Of a DNA stretch of 7,904 nt, positions 1 through 4,451 are shown piece by piece. Positions within the stretch are counted from its first letter, which is position 1, and each line of letters starts with the position of its first letter. Origin of the DNA: Roseibacillus sp. (GTDB lineage Bacteria > Verrucomicrobiota > Verrucomicrobiae > Verrucomicrobiales > Akkermansiaceae); contig PBNG01000060.1 in NCBI GenBank assembly GCA_002723015.1, positions 7,276 through 15,179 of the forward strand. The letters run 5' to 3'. The translations under genes and the position numbers were made by a program. Under the pieces are notes generated by a model. The model did not search any database. It saw only the letters and a program-made list of their open reading frames with translations, and was not told the DNA's origin.

Positions 1-991
1 GGACAGTGGGATTGTCAGAGTCGTAAGGCAGGGTAGGATTCTCGGTGCCGTCTGGCAGAGTATCATCATCAGAGTCTGAATCGCGAGGATCAGTGCCGGT
101 GTCGGATTCGCTCATCCAGATACCGGTTCCGGTCTCTGCCCCATCGCTCAGGCCGTCCTGGTCGGAGTCTCCGTCCCGGGGATCTGTTCCGAGGTCTCGC
201 TCTTGCGTATTACTCAGACCATCCTCGTCTGGATCGCCGAGGGCGCCGTTGGGGCCATCCATGGCACCCGGAGAGGATTCCCCAACCGTGCCATCGTCGT
301 TGGCGTCGAGCCCGTTGGCGTTCTCGTAGTCATCAGAAAGGCCGTCGCCATCTGCGTCCCCTTGAGGACCGATTGTTCCGTCGAGCTGGATCTCAGCGAT
401 TTGCATGCTGTTTGCAGCACTGGGATTCTTCACAGTAGGAAAAATAATCATGTAGGAGCTGTAAACGATCGTGTTCTCGTTGAATTCTACGGTTTGCAAG
501 TTGGCGTCATTCAGAGCCGAGGCGCCCCCCGTGCTGCGACTAGGTGGGAGAGCAAGATCGCCAGAAGCAATAAGGGTGAAGTCGGCGACCGGAAGGGGTC
601 CGTTGCCTGCATCGATATTGGTCCCGTAAATCTCGTAGCTGGCGGGATCGCGTTCCTCGGCATCGTTAGCAGTCCAGAGCTTCAGTGAAGTGGCTACAGA
701 CGGTCCGATGTCTGGAGTGACTACGATTCCGGTGTTGAACTCAGCGAAATTGAGATATTTTTGACCTACTCCGTCGAGGGCGTGAACAGGCCCTTCCGCA
801 CCGGGCCAATTGTTGGCGCCAGCGGCACCCCCGCTAAAGCCGACCCGGAATGTGTCCCCCGTGACCTGCCCGCCAAAGAGTGTGTCCGTTGGACTAAGTA
901 GATCCTCCGCCGCGAGATGGCTGGTGATCCCTAAAAGGAGAAATGCGAGCCCGCGTATGGAGGAGATTGGTAGAGAGAGCCTGGAAGTCAT
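1..991 (-). CDS. Secreted discoidin-like / thrombospondin type 3 repeat protein, N-terminal part (runs off the left edge)
   Basis: The minus strand is open from ATG at 991-989 to base 1, giving 330 residues with no stop. Residues 1-28 form a signal peptide (hydrophobic GLAFLLLGIT, ending HLAA before EDLLSP). Residues about 45-205 look like a discoidin-like beta-sandwich: the stretch LKLWTANDAEERDPASYEIY (104-123) closely resembles a motif common in planctomycete and verrucomicrobial secreted proteins. From 211 onward come aspartate-rich calcium-binding repeats of thrombospondin type 3 kind: DADGDGLSD (212-220), DPDEDGLSN (253-261), DSDQDGLSDGAE (275-286) and DSDSDDDTLPDG (304-315), separated by GTDPRD units. 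In this family such repeats usually form a rigid calcium-stabilised stalk leading to more C-terminal binding or anchoring domains, which lie outside the window. No clear Shine-Dalgarno precedes the start. It is transcribed divergently from the phosphatase-family gene. Likely extracellular adhesion or glycan binding; the ligand is unknown. Plus-strand ORFs here are shadows. Confidence 0.88.
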   Translation of the reverse strand, partial: MTSRLSLPISSIRGLAFLLLGITSHLAAEDLLSPTDTLFGGQVTGDTFRVGFSGGAAGANNWPGAEGPVHALDGVGQKYLNFAEFNTGIVVTPDIGPSVATSLKLWTANDAEERDPASYEIYGTNIDAGNGPLPVADFTLIASGDLALPPSRSTGGASALNDANLQTVEFNENTIVYSSYMIIFPTVKNPSAANSMQIAEIQLDGTIGPQGDADGDGLSDDYENANGLDANDDGTVGESSPGAMDGPNGALGDPDEDGLSNTQERDLGTDPRDGDSDQDGLSDGAETGTGIWMSESDTGTDPRDSDSDDDTLPDGTENPTLPYDSDNPTV

Positions 992-1118
992 AGTTCTGCA
1001 AAGGAAGAAGGCTTCTGTTATTTTTGAAATTTTGTCCCCTCCCCAGCAAGAACAAAGCTCTCACGGGGTTTTACTCCAGAATTTGCACTGAGCAAAAATC
1101 CTGATTTTGTAGTTTGAT

Positions 1119-1952
1119 ATGCCGATGAAAATCATTCCGAAATACTATGTCTTCCAAACCCTTTTGCCGATCTGCGCTTTTGCTAGTCTGAGCTTCGCAG
1201 CCGAAGATGCGGTGATGCTTCGTGTGGCGGCCTACAACGTGGAGTTCAGCAAGAATGCGACGCCCGAGAAGATCGGGAAAATGTTCAAGCCGTTCAAACT
1301 CGACATCATCGGATTCAATGAAGCCCCCGATGGTGATTGGACTCAGCGGGCCGGCAAAGTGCTGGGCATGGACTACAGCTACGTCGGCAAAACCTCGTCG
1401 GCTAACCACAAGGACAAATACAAGACAATCCTGAGCCGTCTCCCGCTTGAGGAGACAGGAGAAATCCTCCTCAAGGGAGCAGGTTGGAATCCCGCGTCAG
1501 CGGTTAAAGCTGTCATCCGCAAGGATGGCATCCCGATCACCTTTTACTCTCTCCACATCTGCGGCTCCAAGAACGACGAGGGGCACGCGCACTACCTTGC
1601 TACCAAAGTTCTGCCACGGAAGAAGTCTGAGCGTGTGATCGTTGCCGGGGATTTCAACAACCGGGTCGGAGATGATTCGCTGAACTTCATCGAAGAAGCG
1701 GGCCTGAGGCCCACCTGGAAAGATTTGAAAATCGAGCTCATCGAGAAATTCACCTACAATGCCTTCGCGCCGGACAAGCAGGCGGGAGTGATCGATCACA
1801 TTTTCTACAACGTGTCATCGGGTGCCAAGGCTACGGACGGTGCGATCATCGAACTCAAGAAGCCATTGTCAGACCACAAACCGGTCTGGGCAGAACTAGC
1901 CTTTCCTCGAGAGCTCGGAGCAAAGAAATCCGGTCTACCGTCGGGACCGTGA
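1119..1952 (+). CDS. Secreted endonuclease/exonuclease/phosphatase (EEP) family protein
   Basis: This 277-residue protein has a signal peptide (positive MPMKIIPKYY, then a hydrophobic run ending SLSFAA at about residue 28), so it should act in the periplasm or outside the cell. The rest is one EEP (DNase I-like) domain with every expected catalytic motif: AAYNVEF (N40), FNEAPDG (E68, metal ligand), YSLHICG (H146), VAGDFNNR (D178, N180), GVIDHIF (D226) and LSDHKPVWAEL (D252, H253). The family uses a divalent metal and the Asp-His pair to hydrolyse phosphoester bonds in nucleic acids, inositol phosphates or phospholipids. Length is normal and no key residue is missing, so it is probably active. 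The substrate cannot be read from sequence; an extracellular nuclease or phosphodiesterase scavenging phosphate is plausible. The start is the first ATG giving a full signal peptide; a second ATG lies two codons in. No obvious Shine-Dalgarno is present. The next gene begins 207 bases on. Confidence 0.93.
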   Translation: MPMKIIPKYYVFQTLLPICAFASLSFAAEDAVMLRVAAYNVEFSKNATPEKIGKMFKPFKLDIIGFNEAPDGDWTQRAGKVLGMDYSYVGKTSSANHKDKYKTILSRLPLEETGEILLKGAGWNPASAVKAVIRKDGIPITFYSLHICGSKNDEGHAHYLATKVLPRKKSERVIVAGDFNNRVGDDSLNFIEEAGLRPTWKDLKIELIEKFTYNAFAPDKQAGVIDHIFYNVSSGAKATDGAIIELKKPLSDHKPVWAELAFPRELGAKKSGLPSGP

Positions 1953-1968
1953 ATTGCGACCTCGTTGA

Positions 1969-1987
1969 AATCGTTGACCCAACGATT
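1969..1987. repeat. Perfect 8-bp inverted repeat, possible 3' end hairpin
   Basis: AATCGTTG (1969-1976) and CAACGATT (1980-1987) are perfectly complementary with a 3-base loop (ACC). The hairpin lies 16 bases past the stop of the EEP gene, a position that suits a 3' end or transcript-stabilising structure. No T-run follows it, so it is not a standard intrinsic terminator. An 8-bp palindrome with a short loop can occur by chance in a window this size. Confidence 0.35.
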
Positions 1988-2046
1988 CGCTGGGGCGCTT
2001 GGCCCGGCCCGTAAAAAAAGCGACGCCCGAACTGGCTTGAAGGGGG

Positions 2047-2073
2047 GCTGCTTCGGTGTTTCGATGAAGCAGC
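2047..2073. repeat. Perfect 8-bp inverted repeat with 11-base loop in the intergenic gap
   Basis: GCTGCTTC (2047-2054) pairs with GAAGCAGC (2066-2073) around an 11-base loop. It lies in the leader region of the glycoside-hydrolase-like gene. There is no U-tract after it. It could be part of a terminator for the upstream gene, a leader structure, or chance. I cannot assign a function. Confidence 0.3.
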
Positions 2074-2139
2074 GTAAGAGCGCCTGTCTCGGTGACCTGT
2101 CCCGCCCCTTTCCTTGTTTTCAGCAGGTCAGGAAACAGG

Positions 2140-2163
2140 ATGGGGAAAATGACGAGAGGATGA
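2140..2163 (+). promoter_or_regulatory. Leader mini-ORF (7 codons) with stop overlapping the downstream start (ATGA)
   Basis: ATG at 2140-2142 opens a 7-codon frame (M-G-K-M-T-R-G) whose TGA (2161-2163) overlaps the ATG (2160-2162) of the next gene in an ATGA arrangement. It has a good Shine-Dalgarno, AGGA at 2130-2133, six bases ahead of its start. The downstream gene has only GAGAGG touching its own ATG, too close to serve it. This suggests that ribosomes load at the mini-ORF and re-initiate on the main gene (translational coupling). What is seen is the spacing and overlap; the coupling is inferred. The frame could also open at GTG 2092. Confidence 0.4.
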
Positions 2164-3776
2164 TCAGATACGTAATAGTTTATCTATTTGTTATTTTCGC
2201 AGCCTCAGCAAGTGCCGCTCCTCCGGAGGCCTATCCGTATTGGCCGGAATATCGAAAGGTAGCGCTCGCGGATATTAAGCCGCAAGCGTGGCGCACGGTG
2301 GATGATGTGATTGACGGGTGGGATTGGGCGCTGCCGCCAGAGCTTCCGCCGGCGTCGAACGGGTTACTGGCGATTCGGCGCGCCTTCAGCTTGAAGCGGC
2401 CGTTGGAGAACTTTGTTGAACCACTGAATCTGCCGGTCAATCCGACCATCGCCCTCTGGATCAAGTGGCGGGATTTGGAACCGGTGGAGGGGCAGGTTGA
2501 CTTTGCCACGCTGCGGCAGCGCATTGAAGAGGCAGATGCGCTGGGCTATTCGGTGGTGCTGCGATTGCTTTGCTCAGCGACAATCTTTGCGCCGGACTGG
2601 ATGACCGGAAAGGGGATCCCGATCCGGGCCGAACATAGAACCGCCACGGTAACCAACTACGAGATATCCCATCCGGAATTCCACACACGCTATCTTCGGC
2701 TGATTGATGCGCTCGGAAAAAGCGGTATCCCGCGGATGAAAAACCTAAAAGGGGCATTTGTTGGCTACGCTTCTCCTTCCTATGGCGATGAGGGAATTGG
2801 ACCGCACGGCAAGGATCCTGATTCCGTGCCACACGTGATTGAGCGACTCGATGCGTGGGCGCATGCCTTCAAGGATGTGAAGCACAAGGTGTTCATGGGA
2901 GGCATCTCTCAACATGGCCTGAAACAGGGCTTCGGAATACGCCGTGGTTTTGTGGAAATGTTCCTCTACCACATTCCTGACGAGCGCATCGGCCAGCGCC
3001 TCGATAAACACGGTTATCTTTGGTTTGATGAGGATGCGGCGGCGCTCCGGAATAATCCCTTCCACGGCGAAGAAAACGAGGAATACGAGGAGAGTTGGGC
3101 TGCCGCCGAGCGCGATTTCCGTTTTGGAAAAAACACGGTCAGCTTTCCCTATCGCTACTTCACCTCCAACTTGCGCCTTCTGCAGATGCGCTGCAATTAT
3201 GCTCTCTACAATCCGTTCTCACTGATCCCGGAGCAAATGGTTTGGGTTGGGCAGAGCCTCGGACGGACGGTTGAAAATACGCCGGATATCTGGTGCGCCC
3301 TGCGCGAAAGTTATGTGCGCAATTCCGGCGCGGTGAAGAACTTCGAACGCTGGCTCTATCAGAGGGATACGGAAGGGTATGAGACCGAACCGGCAATCAA
3401 GGTTCCTCATTCCATCAAGATGTGGATGGTGAAAAAAGATCACTATTTTGACTACGTGGCCCGAAAAAGCAGAAGAATCGGCTTTGCGGTTGACGACCGC
3501 TGGTGCGGTGGCGAGCCGGTAGACGTGGCTATCAAGGTCACCTTCTTCGACATAGGAACGGGCGCCATCACGCTATCGGGGCACACTGCAAGTGGGCCTA
3601 GTAAACGCTTCATCGCGTTGAAGAACACGGGGATCGTTAAAACCGCAACCTTCTTCATCAGCAAAGCCGTATTTCCCTCGAAGGAGATGAATCATGACTT
3701 TGTTTTTGAATCCGAGGGAGATGAAGCGGTTCTATCGTTTGTCCGAATCATCAAGGTGGATGGTGATCGTCGCTAG
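2160..3776 (+). CDS. Secreted protein with glycoside hydrolase-like (GH42/clan A type) barrel
   Basis: I start this at ATG 2160 (538 residues) because it gives a clean signal peptide (MIRYVIVYLFVIF, ending ASASAA at about residue 20). The frame is open upstream to 1965, but that 65-residue stretch is basic, lacks family character and would bury the export signal. Residues about 95-145 contain LWIKWRDLEPVEGQVDF (99-115) and then EADALGYSVVLRL (124-136), which match the start of clan-A TIM barrels such as GH42 beta-galactosidases. GYASPSYGDEGIGP (202-215) sits where an acid/base glutamate is expected, making E211 a candidate. Glutamates 304-312 (EENEEYEES) and E316 are possible partners, but I cannot name the nucleophile. 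Residues about 430-535 look like a C-terminal beta-sandwich (KVTFFDIGTG at 459-468). Likely acts on polysaccharide outside the cytoplasm. The substrate is unknown and the enzyme could be inactive. It converges with the small minus-strand gene 20 bases downstream. Confidence 0.8.
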   Translation: MIRYVIVYLFVIFAASASAAPPEAYPYWPEYRKVALADIKPQAWRTVDDVIDGWDWALPPELPPASNGLLAIRRAFSLKRPLENFVEPLNLPVNPTIALWIKWRDLEPVEGQVDFATLRQRIEEADALGYSVVLRLLCSATIFAPDWMTGKGIPIRAEHRTATVTNYEISHPEFHTRYLRLIDALGKSGIPRMKNLKGAFVGYASPSYGDEGIGPHGKDPDSVPHVIERLDAWAHAFKDVKHKVFMGGISQHGLKQGFGIRRGFVEMFLYHIPDERIGQRLDKHGYLWFDEDAAALRNNPFHGEENEEYEESWAAAERDFRFGKNTVSFPYRYFTSNLRLLQMRCNYALYNPFSLIPEQMVWVGQSLGRTVENTPDIWCALRESYVRNSGAVKNFERWLYQRDTEGYETEPAIKVPHSIKMWMVKKDHYFDYVARKSRRIGFAVDDRWCGGEPVDVAIKVTFFDIGTGAITLSGHTASGPSKRFIALKNTGIVKTATFFISKAVFPSKEMNHDFVFESEGDEAVLSFVRIIKVDGDRR

Positions 3777-3795
3777 TGTTCGTGTTCTCAGAGCC

Positions 3796-4194
3796 CTACT
3801 CCAACTCACCCTCGATGAACGCTAGCAGGAGATCGACGAGCTCCTCCATTCCTACAGGGAGGTCCTCCTCGATCGTAGCGAGATATTGGGCCTCGGTTTC
3901 GCTGTATTCGTTGCGGTCCGGGCTGCAGCTTCCACACCAGCGGCTGGCGTTAAGAGGATCGACCAGTGCCGTCGCGCCAATGAGATCGAAGGAGTTGATA
4001 ATTCGCTGTTGATCGACTTCACTCTGCCAAAATTCGTGAAGGCAGTCCTCACTTTCGAGAATCGGAACGGTTTCATAGACATCGATCAGTGCCCGCTCTT
4101 CACGACTGAGAGCACGCTCGGTCGCCTCGCTTTCGAGGCGCTCGACAAGAATCTCCACCTGATCTGGCCATTCCACGGCTTCCTGATTTAGCAT
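3796..4194 (-). CDS. Small acidic cytoplasmic protein, weakly DMP19/DUF4375-like
   Basis: This 132-residue protein is rich in Glu and Asp and has no signal peptide or membrane segment, so it is probably cytoplasmic and mostly helical. The segment ALIDVYETVPILESEDCLHEFWQS (35-58) followed by RIINSFDLIGATALVDPL (64-81) recalls the DMP19/DUF4375 pattern: an E-x-x-x-G-F-x-x-F-F-like helix followed by L-x-x-I-G-A. The resemblance is from memory and weak. A CGSC pair (C87, C90) is present; two cysteines alone do not make a zinc site. It has no assigned function. The stop faces the end of the glycoside-hydrolase-like gene with 19 bases between them and no clear terminator. Start ATG 4194-4192 has no convincing Shine-Dalgarno. 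The overlapping plus-strand frame (3886-4191) is the shadow: the minus-strand protein is more compact and amphipathic. Confidence 0.7.
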   Translation of the reverse strand: MLNQEAVEWPDQVEILVERLESEATERALSREERALIDVYETVPILESEDCLHEFWQSEVDQQRIINSFDLIGATALVDPLNASRWCGSCSPDRNEYSETEAQYLATIEEDLPVGMEELVDLLLAFIEGELE

Positions 4195-4223
4195 CGCGCG
4201 CCGGGTCTAAGATCCCCAAGCAA

Positions 4224-4448
4224 CTATGGCAAAGGAAATTCACGCTTTGTCATATCGATATTCAGATAAGTGCCCACTCCATCGGCGATCGGTAAGCGGG
4301 GAGGATTAGTCTCGAAGTGGGTTCTTGGCAGAACCAACATCACCGCGGTCTGCCGGCCGGTAGCGGCACCTTGACGAAAAAAGAAGCTCCTTTCGGTAGC
4401 GGGATGCGATCGGGTTTGTGTTTTGATTAATTTGTAGTGAACTCCCAC
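4224..4448 (-). CDS. Doubtful small ORF (74 codons) upstream of the acidic-protein gene
   Basis: The minus strand is open from ATG 4448 to TAG at 4226-4224, ending 29 bases before the acidic-protein gene, which would suit a two-gene unit. The C-terminal half (ADGVGTYLNIDMTKREFPLP, last 20 residues) looks protein-like in composition. The N-terminal half is basic and unstructured. Its 5' end overlaps the start region of the divergent dehydrogenase gene, which argues against it. An internal ATG exists in the middle (start of MLVLPRTHFET). I recognise no family. It may be a degenerate remnant or chance. Confidence 0.2.
   Translation of the reverse strand: MGVHYKLIKTQTRSHPATERSFFFRQGAATGRQTAVMLVLPRTHFETNPPRLPIADGVGTYLNIDMTKREFPLP
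4358..4402. repeat. 9-bp direct repeat upstream of the dehydrogenase gene
   Basis: CGGTAGCGG occurs at 4358-4366 and again at 4394-4402, 36 bases apart, 50-94 bases ahead of the dehydrogenase start. The first copy lies beside a small hairpin, TGCCG (4351-4355) with CGGCA (4364-4368). Position and spacing would suit a regulator-binding pair, but no regulator is known and no confident -35/-10 pair is visible. The rest of the 4195-4451 gap holds a 10-bp palindrome, ATATCGATAT (4252-4261), and nothing else I can name. Confidence 0.3.
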
Positions 4449-4451
4449 GTC

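Noticed and set aside
203..688. 161-codon plus-strand ORF
   Set aside because: It lies wholly opposite the calcium-repeat protein gene, whose minus-strand frame has clear domains; this is a shadow frame.
1083..1111. Promoter candidate TTGCAC with TTTGTA 17 bases on, upstream of the EEP gene
   Set aside because: The -10 match is poor and it would leave almost no leader before ATG 1119.
1965..2159. N-terminal 65-residue extension of the glycoside-hydrolase-like gene
   Set aside because: It precedes an obvious signal peptide, has a low-complexity basic character, and covers the inverted repeats of the intergenic gap, so the real start is 2160.
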